Shown: in pieces, positions 21,448 through 35,200 of the stretch
Numbering within the stretch: position 1 is the stretch's first letter
How the letters are laid out: every line of letters begins with the position of its first letter
DNA from: Heliopora coerulea
Lineage: Eukaryota; Cnidaria; Anthozoa; Scleralcyonacea; Helioporidae
Reading direction: 5' to 3'
Assembly (NCBI GenBank): GCA_030142905.1
Contig: JASJOG010000061.1
Span: 868,001 to 932,000, forward strand
Length of the DNA stretch: 64,000 nt
The notes under the pieces: model-generated
What the model was told of the DNA's origin: nothing
The model's database searches: none
The model's input: the letters and a program-made list of their open reading frames with translations, nothing else
Position numbers and translations under genes: made by a program

Positions 21448-22329
21448 TAGTGATTGACCGATTATCGGAATCGGAGTCGAACCGATTATTGCGTTATCGG
21501 TAGACAATCGGAATCGGTTAAAGTTCCTGTATTTCCCGATTATAACCGATTAATTTGGAAATAAAAGAACTCTTCAGAAGTTCATAAATTGGCATCGTTT
21601 TCATCAGTTTCTTCTACGGTCACCAGTTAATCACTTACACAATCTTATAATGCAATGTGAAATAGATAAAATTACAAAAATAATCGGATGTTGATCTTCA
21701 GTTCGGCTTGAGCAACCTTCAGATGTGTACTGAAAATTCTTCGACAGATTTCTAGATGAATGACTTTCTTTTAAATAAATACAAATTGGTATTTAAGACA
21801 TTACTCTTGTGTGAGTAGAAAATATTTCCTTCATTGCTTAACACAACCGGAAATAAGATTTGTTGTTTGCTTTATCCAAGTCTTTTCAGAACGTCTGCAA
21901 GTTGCACGTCGGCTAGCACTGGAACACTGAATGCTCTAGCTGTGCTGTTGTTATTGATTGATAGTGTCGCGCCAGAAGATAAGGCATCAGCGAGTCTGGC
22001 CGGAAAATTACTTTTTAAAAAAAAACAAAAACCTGTTAAAAGTATTTTGCTATTTCTCCTACTAAAAAGTTGAAGCGTGTGCAAGTCTCTTATGCAAAGG
22101 TACTAACTTAGCAGTGGGTTAAAAATTATTTTACCATGTGAAGGAATTGTGTTTTCTTACAAGTTTTTGGCCAAGGAAGCCATTTAAAGTTGTTTACGCC
22201 AGATTTGCGTGCAGAATGAATGGCGTCATTGGACTCGTTTTGATAATCGGAATCGGAATCGGACCGATTATGACTTGGAACAATCGGTAATCGGTAATTT
22301 CCGATTGTGGCATGATCGGTCAATCACTA
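21448..22329. mobile_element. Non-autonomous hAT element, 882 bp, 8-bp target duplication
   Basis: The ends are TAGTGATTGACCGATTATCG on the left and the inverted ...ATGATCGGTCAATCACTA on the right, with further CCGATT/AATCGG inverted blocks inside. The flanks carry the 8-bp direct repeat ATTACTTG (21440-21447, 22330-22337), diagnostic of hAT. The interior frames (21834-22073 + and the opposed frame) show no transposase motif. Confidence 0.85.
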
Positions 22330-22337
22330 ATTACTTG

Positions 22338-25094
22338 GAATGTTTCAATTTGCAAGGGCTACTAGGAAGAATACTGCAAAGTATTAGGTGTATAAGTTTA
22401 CCCTACTCTGATAAAGATTATTATTATTATAATATAGAACCAATGTTTTCAAGCACGGACAGAGACGAGCGCAGCAAGTTGAAGTCCGTGCTAAAACAGA
22501 GGTCCGATATTTGACTTGTACAGACCAAACAAGCGACATCAGTAAGTAGTTTATTATAACTCCGATTACATTGTTAATATTTTGGGCACGACATGGCTGA
22601 AATTTTAGCATGGGTATCGCTATTGTCGGGCTGTGCGGACTTAAATATGAAAGGTGAAGACTTCTTAAAATTTGGTATTCGTTCCTGAAAATTTAGCCTT
22701 GCCGAGTACCTCATTATATGTTGGTCCCGTGCCAAAATATTACAGTGTGAACAGGGTTTATATGGCTTTACTGAAATATAATTGACAAGTGCAAAGGTAG
22801 AGAACGACAGACCAGATTGCAGTTCTGTCGTCTTTTGACAAATAATTTTCTTCACCAATTTCATTCTCCATGGTTACTTTCCATTTCTGATTGTTCGTCA
22901 CACTTCCACTTCATAATTTTGTCGAAAGTTTAAATTTTAATTCGACACAAGCAAGGCTTTCTTAAATTTCCACCCCAGAGCGGGCAATACGGCAAATATT
23001 CGACTGCTTATGAACCAATCAAATTGCAGAATTTCCGTATTCGGACCGCTCGCTTCCCCAGTCATGTAATAAATACTTGTGTTCCGGTATAAGTTGTGAA
23101 AATTTTGTTCACTGGTCCACTTTTGCGCGGAAAAATTGTGAATATCTCAACGAAACCTTAGTTTGCAGTTGCGGTGAAAAATCCTCAGATTAATCTGTGG
23201 TAGAAGGAACGCCGTACGTTGTCTTTCGGTTAGCTTTGGAAACCTTGAGACAATTTCCACTCTGGCGTCTTATTTTAGTAAGTTATTTTTTCCTAGGTAC
23301 ATACGAGGCGCGCAAAACATCTCAGCGACATCCTCGTAAAGTATCGATTGAAAATCGTAATCCTCATCAATGAGATCTGTTGGCTAATTTCAGCCCAAGT
23401 AATTACAAATGTTTACTTCATAACTGATATTCTTTAGGTAAAACCTGATCAAGTACAATATGCCGTAGATATTGTAGGAGGGAATGCCCTCATGGTTCTC
23501 CGCTTCCTATGTCTATGTAGTGAACATAGCTATACATTTTTAACCCTTTCACCTCTGAATTTTCAAAGCAAATTATAAATTGTTCTGTCTGTTCAAATTT
23601 TTTTGATAATTTATTGAAATCTTTTCATGCATCGAATTTAAATACATTAAATCGTACCTATACGCGCGGGTTAAAAAGTACCAATTTAAACTTCACTCTG
23701 GAATAACGCCATATGGCCAATAGCACGCGATTCAATTGAGAAAAAAATTAAGAAATTTTAAGATTGGTTGTTCAAAGAACAGATTGCACTGTCTACTCGC
23801 TAGGCTAGATCCATTGGATAAACCGTCCTGCGGGAGGAGGCAGAGGTGGTAGTGAGGCTACAGGTCTTGCGTTGAGGTTAAACGTCTTCCCCATGAAAGA
23901 AAAATTAATCATTTCTCAGAGAAAATCTTTCGAAAAGATGTTAGTTTAGTTGTTGTGCAGGGAGATATTTCAGAAAAATACATAGAATACCCAAAATGTC
24001 TTTCCAATGACCTTGGATTTTCGAAAATTTCCACTGACCTCCGTAGTTTAGCACCCTATTTTGGACTTTAGCCGCAACGGCAGGGAATCTCAATCGCCAC
24101 CTCAGAAGTATCCGGATTTTAGACAACTGATTCACAAGTGTTTTAACAGTACGTTTTGTTAAGGTATGACAATTAAGGGTAGTTAATTAGTCACCAATGT
24201 AGCTGTGAATAGGGATGTATATTTATCGGGTGATGAATATGGGCCAGCGAAAATACTTTGGAAAGAACCAAAAAACAAATCGAGGGAGGACATTTCAATA
24301 GAATTTGTTAACGTTGCGAGTACTGTGTAAGTGAAATAATTATAACAGAATAAGTATAACAGACTACCGTAGAATTCCAAAAGTAACGAACCCCGTTCCT
24401 TTCGGAATAAGAAACCATCGAGGCAACTTTGGGGGCGTCGCTATTTTTGGATGGCTGAAATCCGCTAAAAAAGGCAATCGCGTAAATCTTCATGCATTTA
24501 TCATGAAAAAAACATGTAGTTTGGTTAAGAACTGATTTATTTTGCATGATGTTTGCTTCATTATTGATTTGATGGTTTTTTGAAAGGCCATGCCACTTTT
24601 GATTATTGAAGAAGTACTTTCCAAATGCATTTATAGTATTTATCTGAGTGCTTCTTCAAGAAAGACCTAAAAAACTTCTTTCAACAATTACGGTAATTCG
24701 TTAACGACCACTAACTGAATCTTTTAATTTTGTTGTCTTATTTGATTTTGCCTTCAACATAAGTTAGCCAATTGGCTGGTACGTTTGTGAGGAGAAGGCT
24801 ACTTATGTGAGCGCTACCTTCGCGAGGACCGCTACTTACCGGGAAATCTTATAATCATCGCAAATTTGCCGTTACTTTTGAAAGCACGCTACGTTTGGGG
24901 AACCGTTAGTTTACGAATTCTACAGCATTAAAAAAATAGACCAAAGGCGTCGTAATTCAAACCAGAGGTGAATAAGAAATCGTAGATGCGACAGGACAAA
25001 AAAAGAGAGAAACAAAGAGAAAAAGTGAAATAGCAACAAACCACTTGAATGAGAACTGCCATTAAGTAATTAAATCGCTAATGGTCAAGTATTT
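22338..25094. other. Long stretch without recognisable genes
   Basis: I see only short opposed frames, none with a motif. No element ends are identified. Confidence 0.35.
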
Positions 25095-25317
25095 GTAGGG
25101 ACTACGGAGCTGGGTGGCTGGAGGGCAACTGCCCCCTCCCCGCCTTTTGGAGGACATTACTTCTTTTTCCAGTTTAACAAGTGATTACCTAACTGGTGAA
25201 CAAACGACTTCATAGTGCGCAGAGGAATTTGACCAATTTTCCCTGCTGCTGTTTTGCCTGGATGTTTTGTCCCCCCCCCCCCCCCCCCCACTTTGTAAAA
25301 CGCTCCACGGTCCCTGC
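25095..25317. mobile_element. MITE-like element with a poly-C tract
   Basis: The ends GTAGGGACTACGGAGC and GCTCCACGGTCCCTGC pair at 12 of 16 positions. The interior has CCCCCTCCCCGCC near the left end and a C homopolymer of nearly 20 bases at 25271-25289. No target duplication is evident, so the assignment is tentative. The end sequence resembles hAT MITE ends. Confidence 0.45.
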
Positions 25318-28298
25318 TTGATAAAGTTCATTATAGATAATTCTTTAAAATACTTTTGCCTCACACTGTTAGTATGACTGATATTGGACAATAGTTTTTA
25401 GGAGTCGAATTTATGCCACTATTTCAAACAAATACGCTCATTAGAATGATAGTGTCTCATACGTTGATCTAGTATTACAAATATTAATCAAGAATTTATC
25501 CTAACTAATCACTCCATAAAACAACACCTAATTACTTTAAAACTACGCTCCAGATCTCCTATCGCAGGTAAGCTAGCGTCGGGCCTCATAGTTTTCCACT
25601 ATACCTCTAATGGCGGAAAGAAGACCTTCAGGTGCAACTTCTCGTATGAGACATCCGAGAAGGCAGGAGATGAGTCCACGAGAACAAGATGAGGTTAAAA
25701 TTTGCGGCTTGGAGACTGAAAATCTATTCTCCCCCAATTATTTGTGGATTTACTCGTGGATTTATGCATGGATTTACTCGTGCGGTCTCCATTAAGTCCC
25801 ATCCACCTACCCTTTTCAATCGAGAGGAGCTTGAGGACGAATTTTTGAAACTTGGTAAAACGAATACCGCTGCCAAATGCCAATCACTTATGTGAAGATT
25901 CGGCTCATTCCATTGAAAATGGCGAAGAGACTTCTGTATTTTATTATGAGCCGATAGTTTAGCAAATTCTTACCGACTGCCAGTGACGAGGTAACGCAAA
26001 ATGTCAGTTTAACAAAATTATCAAAAATTAAATAAGTTCTGCGCTAATATGGCGTTGGACACGCGATGTTAGTCGCAGTAGGAATGAAGGCCAAGTACTT
26101 GAACAGTTCACAAGTGGACTTTGAGGGCAGGAGAAGCCGTCATCTCCCCCATCGCCACCCCGTCCGATCTCCACCCCAACCCTTACGATGTATTGTTCGA
26201 TATGACCGACCTACTGAAGGGGAGAATACTAAAGCAAACATGATCGGCAACATTTACTGGAATATCCGCCAAGAATATTGGTGGACAAAAAGTGGCCCAA
26301 GGCTATCATTTTAGGTGGGGCTCATGTCTCAACCCGTAGCTTCCTCCACCGACCAACTTAGCATCTTTTACTCGTCAGTGCAATTGTTCATGAGCAACTT
26401 TTGTCAGCCAGTCATATAGATCACTTCATTGTAAATACGAGCGTTCGATTTTTATCCACGAGTTGTGATGTTTTAAAGCACAAAGGAAGGAGGCAGGAGG
26501 GAGTTTCGGGATACGTCACAAGTGAAAAAGTCCTCCAAAGAAATTGTAATTTATGATACAAGTCCTGAGGCTTCAATTAGGTCAATTAGCGGGAGAACAT
26601 CTAACCAGGTCTCAAACTCTCAGATATAGGAAGCTGACGGACATCAACCGTCAACACCTTAATAAAGGTTATATACCGTGATTGATCTGTTTTAACGACA
26701 GATCAAACTGAGGGCGAAGCCAAAAGTTTGATATATCGCTTAAACACCGAAGTCAGTGTGTATAAGCGACTTATATCATCGTTAAGAGTTGGTAAAGCTT
26801 AGAAAAAAGTATTAAACTTGCGCGACAAACATACAGAAATGGCGAAATTTTGTTAGAAAGTACATGAATATCTTAATGAGGTTAATATGTCAGTTGTCAA
26901 CCTTCAAAGAACAAAATAAACTGAGCCAACAATAGAACTCTTGAACTTACTTTTGGTTAATTTTCACATTTCGCAACTTCAATTCAAAAACGTCCAATTC
27001 CCTGCACCCCTTTAAAGAAATGTCGTTTTGCGATTCTTTTACTAATGGGTAGGGGAAAGAAATACATATATTAACATTTCACTGTTCCAAGAAAACAAAA
27101 GTGAACTATCTGAAGTCTGATTTTTTCTTCCAATTCTTTCCCCAACGAATTACTAATTTTTCTCAACAGTGAGCAAAGGTATCCCGACGAGGGAGGCTGC
27201 AGCCTTCCTGCTCCCCTCCGACACCACCCCCAGGACATAAGCCTCAAAGTTTGGACCGTATTTGTCCATTCTTTGAACAACCGAACTTAAACTTTATTCG
27301 TCGAATAGTGAATTATCCACCATATTGCGCAAGATAAGCAATTGTAAGATAAGCTGTCCACATTTACCACTTGGAGAATTTCTTTTTTGTTTTTTCTGTT
27401 TTACTAATTTGTTTCACTTAAAAGCTCGTAAGACAAATAGAAAATTTTGTCCACGCGGAAAATTTCGTCTGCTGGAAATCACGCCTTAGCCCGAACTGCC
27501 TAAAGGTTGATTTCCACAGGGTATAAAAAGTCGCGTGGGCGATGTCGTTCTTTTAATAGATTGGCTAATATTGGCTGATGCAAAATATTGAGTGGAATAT
27601 TGACTTCAAGTCGGCTTTTCCGCTTGCTACTCTTTTCCCTCCGACTTTTTACGCCGAGTGGAAATTAATTCATAACGGGGATTAAGTGATTTTGATAGCC
27701 GCGATACATAAAAACTCCCAAAATCCTCTTGAACTAAGTTTAGAGGATTTTGATAAAACTGACAAGTATTACCGTTATTTCAGTAACAAATTATAAAAGA
27801 ACATGACAATGCTAATAAATCCAATATATTAATCGCTCTAAAGATACTGACCATTTCGCCATTTCTAAAACTTGCCTCAAACAATTTTCATTTTCATAAC
27901 CCTTTATCATTGCACGAATGCTTTGCTAATTTGCCACAGTTGCTCTGTATCAGAACACAGCAAGAAAGCCACTACAAACCTTATTTCGATGATTGGCGTA
28001 ACTACTGGGGTGGCCTGGGGGGCCCAGATCACCCTGAAAATTTACCATGTTTCTTCAACTTGTAGAGTATCAAATGTGAAATTTTAGTAAACAAACTATG
28101 TATTTCATATATGAAGTGGAAGATCGACAAATGAAAATTAATTTTAACTATAAAATTTTTATTTCACATATGGAATAGATGCACTTTCACAAATTAAGTA
28201 CTATTTTCATTTGTGAAATTAAACCAAATTTTCTGCAAGAAAATACCATAAGATATTTTCACCTGTAGCAATTTTCCGACAGGATAAGATTTCTATTC
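25318..28298. other. Long stretch without recognisable genes
   Basis: Short frames only (for example 25610-25795, 26066-26314), with low-complexity or repetitive content such as the repeated Trp-Ile-Tyr block near 25740. Nothing is supported as a gene. Confidence 0.35.
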
Positions 28299-28364
28299 TT
28301 TTACTCGGGCTAATGCCAGACGATTTTACTCATCAAAAGGAAAGCTCCCTTCGCGAAAAAGTTA
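28299..28364 (+). repeat. Short dispersed repeat, copy 2 of 3
   Basis: Matches the blocks at 3128-3193 and 55141-55195 (GGCTAATGCCAGACGATTTTAC followed by CTCCC). Confidence 0.45.
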
Positions 28365-28376
28365 CAACCATCAAAA

Positions 28377-30720
28377 TTAAGATACTAGTGACTCATAGAA
28401 ACGAGGGGAAGGGAAGAATATTTTACCTCTTCGTTTGAGCCAAAACGTTTCATGGAGCCTGGAAGAAATCTGTTTGCCACCATAAGTTCTCTGGCAAAAA
28501 GTTGGGTTTTTCCTTAAGCATTTAAGACTCAGGATGCACACGCAGTCATCGTCGGTATAACTTTCTTTGTCATGGCGCAAACATGGCATCTTTTCCTCAC
28601 CGCAGAGATCCCACTTGAAACCAAAATCGTATCTAATGCCTTTAAAGCTCGGATTATCACAATGAATTCTTTTCATTACATCCTGAAGAGCAGACAACTC
28701 ATTCCTTCCAATATCAGTCCACGCATCTTCTTCCACATCATTAACTGAAAAGAAATGCAAAAACAGTACAAATTGTAACTTACTAGTCAGTTCCTTGAGC
28801 AAAACATTCCATTTTTACCAGTTTATATCATGAAGGAAAACCTCAGAGGTTCATACCTGATATGGTGACCTGTACTCGAGATATATGCCAGATCAGGATC
28901 ACGGAATACTCAATGCTATCTTCACTCTTAAAAATACGGCAGTAATTGCACAAAAATTCAGGCATTTCCACGTTGTCGTAGTCTTCAACTTCACCCCGAG
29001 CTCATTTAAACAATTCCACCAGGAATCGCGTGAAAACTCCAAGGGGAATGGAATCACCACAAAAATTAAAGTATAGTGATGGCTGCAGACAGGACGACAA
29101 CATCTTATGAATGTCGCTCTCTTCCCTTTATCTCATCATCATGGATGGGACCAGATAGAAATCTTTTCTCCAGTGGCTGATTAAACCTACCCAAACCATC
29201 ATGTCTTTCAACGCTTTCTTCTGACTCTGTTTTACTAACTCATTGGGAAGATTTTCGAAGGAGAGCACGCCTTTAACCGTCAGATTTTTCCATGCGAGTG
29301 AATGAGCTGTCGGAGACGATGTGGAGCAACTGTGAGTACTTTGGTAAACAGCTTTACAAACCACGCTGATCAAGAACAACCAGGTCCCTAAGGGCTGGAT
29401 CATCATGGAAATGGACGACATTGTTCTCGTCGTGAGAGAATTTCATTGCCTCGCTGAACGTTTAGATCACCTTTGATTCCTTTTCATCAAGTTCCCGGGC
29501 TTCATCAAGAGTGATATACTGGTGATCTTTTACGTCTTCAGACCTCCTCACGGTATCAAGAGCACGTTCTAACATCAGTCAGCTTACGGAAGTTTTTTCT
29601 TGAGCTTTCAGAATACCTTGCGCTGTTTCGAAGATTTTTGTTCGTAAGGCTTTGAGTTGTCCGGCTTTATCAGCGTTCCTTGGCAGTTTGTTCTTTATAA
29701 CATACTTCGCGACGATCAACGATGCACAACCAATACTTCCAAACGTCTTCTCAAGAACTTTAGTGGCTTCTTTTAGCTTCTTTTCCACTTCTTCCTGGCT
29801 ACTCAATTTTTCAGGTTTGGTGAAAAGTAAAATAGTTTTGGGCAGGTTTAAACTTTGAACGGAGCTCTTTCCAACCTCTTTATTGGATGGGTTAAGGTTA
29901 CGCAGGGCTGCCATCCATCTTGCCACATAGTCCAAAATCGTTTCTTGCAGTGGGTTCCCCAACTTCTCCTCTTTCTTCGTTCTCTTATCCATAAAAGTTG
30001 GCTTTGCCTTCCCGCCAAGGGACTTTGAAAGATCAACAACAAGAATGAATAACGTTCTCAACCTCAGCATCATCGAATGCACATTGCGTTTCAAATCGTC
30101 TGATATGTTATATTGAAGCTGATCTTTCTTACTTTTCTGCAGGTTACTTTTATCTTTGTCATCCTTTCTACGTCCATCTTGGTCGCTGTGGTAGTCGTCA
30201 ACATCTCGAGCAACATCTTTACTCTCCTGCACAACTCCCTCTTTAGCTTTATTTTGACCTCCATTTTCAGCTCCATTCTCATCTTCCTCTTTAGTTCCAC
30301 TTCTTCCTCCACCCCCAGACTGATCTTCACTGCCGAAGTCTCCTCCATCTTGACATCCTCTCCCGCCTCCACTTTCTTATCGCTTCTCCATACATTAAGC
30401 AATCGTCCGAGCTACTTCCTTTCCAAGGACACTGTGAGTATATTTTTCAGATAGTATGAATTGATCATCTGTTGCACGCTTCCAAGGTTTGGATTTATTA
30501 TCATCATTTACTTCAACAACATCAAACTCGATACCAGTAGTGCTCGGCTCGGTGCTTTTTCGTCTGACTCTTCACCCAGAAGACTTATCTTCGGAGACGT
30601 TTTCCCGACGCGATCTTGACCAATGAAAAGCAATAATATGCAATTGTTTTTCTTTTTACTGTGTTTTAGCGTTTTGGGTATCACAGCTTGCGTCACTTCC
30701 GGCTGTATTTCTTATAAAAA
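28377..30720 (-). pseudogene. Roc-COR (ROCO family) gene, decayed
   Basis: ROCO proteins join a Ras-like GTPase (Roc) to a dimerising COR domain and act as signalling switches. Read on minus: a P-loop, IGQDRVGKTS, at about 30621-30595; a shift near 30545; an acidic Gly/Ser-rich linker; then TLFILVVDLSK with PKTILLFTKPEKL in the open part 30232-29582. COR-type sequence follows (ITLDEARELDEKE, HDDPALRDLVVLD, LVPSMMM, LYFNFCGDSIPLGVFTRF). A GT/AG intron (about 28857-28749) leads to a last exon, 28748-28377, with several Cys and His residues. The main frame is stopped at 30397, 30379, 29581, 29464 and 29356, with further shifts after 29350. The stops are simple substitutions in an otherwise readable frame, so loss is fairly recent. 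Alternative: unrecognised introns around some stops. Confidence 0.7.
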
Positions 30721-31047
30721 AAGAAAAGTTAGTATCAAACATCTTGATATAATTCTGAAATTAGGAGGAAAAATCCTGAAAATTCAAGATTAATGAGGCC
30801 AATTACTATTTCCTGTAAGTTTCAATTTTTATCAAAAAGTCTGTCAATTTTGAAACGGCTACTGACTTATTTTGTCTTTGTTAAAACATGATTAAATAAT
30901 AATATTAATAGTAGTAATCATCGAAATGATAGAAACAGTAATAATAATAATAATAGTAAATCCAACATGACAACTGTCTTCAGCCTTAGGTCTCAGGGTG
31001 AAATCTGGTTGGATGATATGTAAACACAGACATCAAAGGAAATAAAA
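30721..31047. other. AT-rich spacer
   Basis: Contains small AAT/GTA runs that lead into the satellite. No gene. Confidence 0.4.
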
Positions 31048-32123
31048 AATAGTAATAATAATAATAGTAATAATAATAATAGTAATAATAATAATAGTAA
31101 TAATAATAATAGTAATAATAATAATAGTAATAATAATAATAGTAATAATAATAATAGTAATAATAATAATAGTAATAATAATAATAGTAATAATAATAAT
31201 AGTAATAATAATAATAGTAATAATAATAATAGTAATAATAATAATAGTAATAATAATAATAGTAATAATAATAATAGTAATAATAATAATAGTAATAATA
31301 ATAATAGTAATAATAATAATAATAATAGTAATAATAATAATAGTAATAATAATAATAGTAATAATAATAATAGTAATAATAATAATAGTAATAATAATAA
31401 TAGTAATAATAATAATAGTAATAATAATAATAGTAATAATAATAATAGTAATAATAATAATAGTAATAATAATAATAGTAATAATAATAATAGTAATAAT
31501 AATAATAGTAATAATAATAATAGTAATAATAATAATAGTAATAATAATAATAGTAATAATAATAATAGTAATAATAATAATAGTAATAATAATAATAGTA
31601 ATAATAATAGTAATAATAGTAATAATAATAATAGTAATAATAATAATAGTAATAATGATAATAGTAATAATAATAATAGTAATAATAATAATAGTAATAA
31701 TAATAATAGTAATAATAATAATAGTAATAATAATAATAGTAATAATAATAATAGTAATAATAATAATAGTAATAATAATAATAGTAATAATAATAATAGT
31801 AATAATAATAATAGTAATAATAATAATAGTAATAATAATAATAGTAATAATAATAATAGTAATAATAATAATAGTAATAATAATAATAGTAATAATAATA
31901 ATAGTAATAATAATAATAGTAATAATAATAATAGTAATAATAATAATAGTAATAATAATAATAGTAATAATAATAATAGTAATAATAATAATAGTAATAA
32001 TAATAATAGTAATAATAATAATAATAGTAATAATAATAATAATAGTAATAATAATAATAGTAATAATAATAATAGTAATAATAATAATAGTAATAATAAT
32101 AATAGTAATAATAATAATAGTAA
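31048..32123 (+). repeat. 15-bp satellite (AGTAATAATAATAAT)n, about 1.08 kb
   Basis: About 70 copies of a 15-mer made of four AAT-type trimers plus one AGT. Variants are an extra AAT near 31315 and 32022-32045, short units near 31600-31620 and a G substitution at 31657. The array produces an uninterrupted Ile/Thr frame on minus that is not a gene. Confidence 0.95.
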
Positions 32124-32171
32124 CTGTCCTTAGTTGGGTGGTGTGCGAGTTGTAATAGATAATAGCTATAA

Positions 32172-32224
32172 CAATAATAATAATAATGACAATAATAATA
32201 ATAATAACAATAATAAATAATAAT
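32172..32224 (+). repeat. TAA/AAT repeat at the 5' flank of the R4/Dong-like element
   Basis: A run of AAT/AAC trimers ends directly at GCCCCCCTAGGG, the start of the retrotransposon. A matching AAT run follows its 3' end at 35878. Confidence 0.8.
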
Positions 32225-35200
32225 GCCCCCCTAGGGCTACCACCTTGTCGTGGTGGAGGGGCCTTGCGTGTCTCAACGATCCTGAGAGCTAGGCTGGCGG
32301 GAGCAAATGCTCCTTGTAGGGTCACCCAAGCCGGACAGGTCAAAGGGGAGAGGCCAGACAAAGAGTAGCTCGGTGGTTGTGTCACCTTATCACCATAATC
32401 CTCAGTATGAGTGTAATTTCAAATACAAATTGTTCAAACAACGGCGTGAATGAAACTGAAGCATCTAGCAACAATGTCTCGCCCGGCAGGTGTACCATGG
32501 AACCGCAGCATGGGCCCGGTCGTTATCAAGCTACTGCGAGATAAAAATGGTCAAAAGAAGTTAACAAGATTGTGATGAGATGTTTTTACAAGAGTGAACC
32601 CAACAAGAGAGGCTATAGAAAAAGGATGTTAGAAATCTGGAAGGACATAGAGGTATTTGAGGTAACTGAACAAAGATTAGCAGACCAGAGTAGAGCAGTT
32701 AGAACCAATGGATGGCTGACTGGAGTTGAGCTAGAAGAAATCCAGAGGGAGATTCAAGAAGTTCATGAAACAAATGAAATATGCAGAGAGGATACTAATG
32801 GACGGCACGAATTAAGTGGTTCTGGATGGTCAGAAGACGTATTCGTTGAGGAAGAAAATGATAACAGAATTAATGGTGAAAATGTTGAAGAGCCACGAGC
32901 GATGGGAGTTAGTGAAGAAAAAATCAACTTGATCCTAGAGATCCGAGTTCAAATGGAAAAAGATGAAAGTCCACCTAACCTTAGGTACGTCGAAAGAAGC
33001 AGATTAAAGCAGAAAGTTGATGAGGAGAATGAGGTGTTACGATTCATTGTAATTCCTGACAATATAACGGCAATAAATAAGCTTTTGGCAGCTGCTGGAT
33101 GCTTTGTGGGAAGACATCTAGGAGTAAGAGAGAAAAGAGGACAAAAAGGATCTGAACCATGGTGGAAGAGAAGAATAAACCAAAAGATTGCACAGTTGAG
33201 GAAGGATCTAAGCCGGCTAGAAAAATGGAAGGGCAATGAACAAGGTTCAGAAAGAATAAAGTGTGATTTGAAGAATAAGTATAAAACAGAGGCTAAAGGG
33301 TTGAGAATGGTGATTGAGGAGTTGAAACAACGAATTATTGCAAAAGCAGCCAAGGTGAAGCGTTATGAAAACAGAGCAGATCAGTATGCCCAAAACAGAT
33401 TATTCCAGTCTAATCAAAAAAGATTGTTTGAGTTATTGGAAGGGAATGAAAGAGACAATGATATAAGACTGAATGAAGATGAATTTCTCAGATTTTGGAG
33501 TGAGATTTGGGATAACCCAGTTAGATACAATGAAAGAGCAGAATGGTTAGATTAAGTGAAGAAGGAATTACATAGAGTAAAAAAGCAGGAGGATATAGTA
33601 CTGATAACGGATAAAGTAAAGAAACAATTAAAGAAAGTAAACAACTGGAAAGCACCTGGACCAGATGGTCTTCATGGGTTGTGATTAAAGAAATTTACAT
33701 CATGTCACGAAAGAATAACTATGGGACTCCAAAGATGTTTGATGAAAGGCCAGATCCCAGACTGGATGACAACAGGAAGAACCATCTTGATTAGGAAAGA
33801 TAGGACGCAAGGAAATGTGGTAACAAATTTTAGACCAATAACTTGTCTTGCCCTGATGTGGAAACTATTCACTGAAATAATAGGTGTAGAGATATACGAA
33901 CATTTGGATAAACAGAATCTACTTCCAGAAGAACAGAAAGGATGCCGAAGGAATTCAAGGGGTACAAAGGATCAACTTCTTATTGATAAAATGATCATAA
34001 GAAATTGTAAGAGGAGGAAAATTGGGATAGGAATGGCATGGATTGATTATAGAAAAGCGTATGATATGGTCCCACATAGTTGGTTGAAAACGTGCATTGA
34101 GATGTTTGGAATTTCTGAAAACATTAAAAAGATACTGGTGATTGGAATGGATAAATGGACCACAAATTTGGCGGTGGGAAAGAAAGATCTGGAAAATGGT
34201 AGGATACGCAGAGGAATATTTCAAGGAGATAGTTTGTCGCCATTGCTTTTTGTGGTCGCATTAATCCCTGTGTCACTTATCCTTAGGAAGATGAAGATTG
34301 GGTATGATTTAGGTGACGGCAGAGGCAAAGTCAACCATTTATTGTTTATGAATGATCTTAAACTATTTGCAAAGAATGAAAATCAAGTGGATAGCCTGGT
34401 AAATTCAATCAGAATCTTTAGTAGTGATATCTTTATGGAATATGGAATTGAAAAATGTGCAGTGCTTATCATGAAACGAGGCAAAATTGTTAAATGTGAT
34501 GGAATAAAGATGCCAGACAATCGGACAGTCAGAGGGTTGGGAAAAGAAGAACGATATAAATATTTAGGAATACTAGAAGGGGATGAGATTAAAAGTGAAG
34601 ACATGAAGAATATCATAACATCGAAGTACTATCGGAGAGTCAGAAATATCTTCAAGTCAAAGTTAAGTGGAGGGAACATCATGAAAGCAATTAATGCCAG
34701 AGCGGTGTCAATTGTTCGATATGGAGTAGGTATAATAAATTGGACCAAGACAGAGTTGAGCAGTATGGACAGGAAGAGTAGGAAATTATTGACAATCCAC
34801 GGAGCTTTACACCCAAGGGCCAACACAGATAGGCTGTACATCAAAAGAGATGATGGAGGAAGGGGACTGATTAGTGTTGAAGACTGTGTTTCAATAGAAT
34901 CTTTTGGACTGCATGAATACCTTGAAGGAAGTCAGGAGAAGCTGCTAAATGCTGTAAAAAAAGGAATATTGGATGAGGGTAAAAACGAGGGGAAAGTGAA
35001 GGAACAAAGGAAGAGTGAGTATGTGGAAAAAGTATTGAACGGACAGTTCATGAGGAATACAGAGAGTGTAAGAGATAAAGCAACTTGGCTTTGGCTACGA
35101 AAAGGAACTCTGAAAATAGAAACAGAGGGAACAATAATAGCAGCACAGGATCAAGCATTGCGAACTAATGCAATAAGGAATAAAATTGACAAACAAGATA

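Noticed and set aside
25271..25289. Poly-C run as a regulatory site
   Set aside because: Simple homopolymer within a MITE-like element. No further evidence.
31048..32123. CRISPR-like array
   Set aside because: Simple 15-mer satellite without spacers, in a eukaryotic-type genome.
31033..32385. 450-codon Ile/Thr open frame and its plus-strand counterpart
   Set aside because: It is the translation of the 15-bp satellite and the element leader. No start context or real composition.
32949..33353. 134-codon minus-strand frame over the R4/Dong element
   Set aside because: Antisense shadow of the retrotransposon polyprotein.
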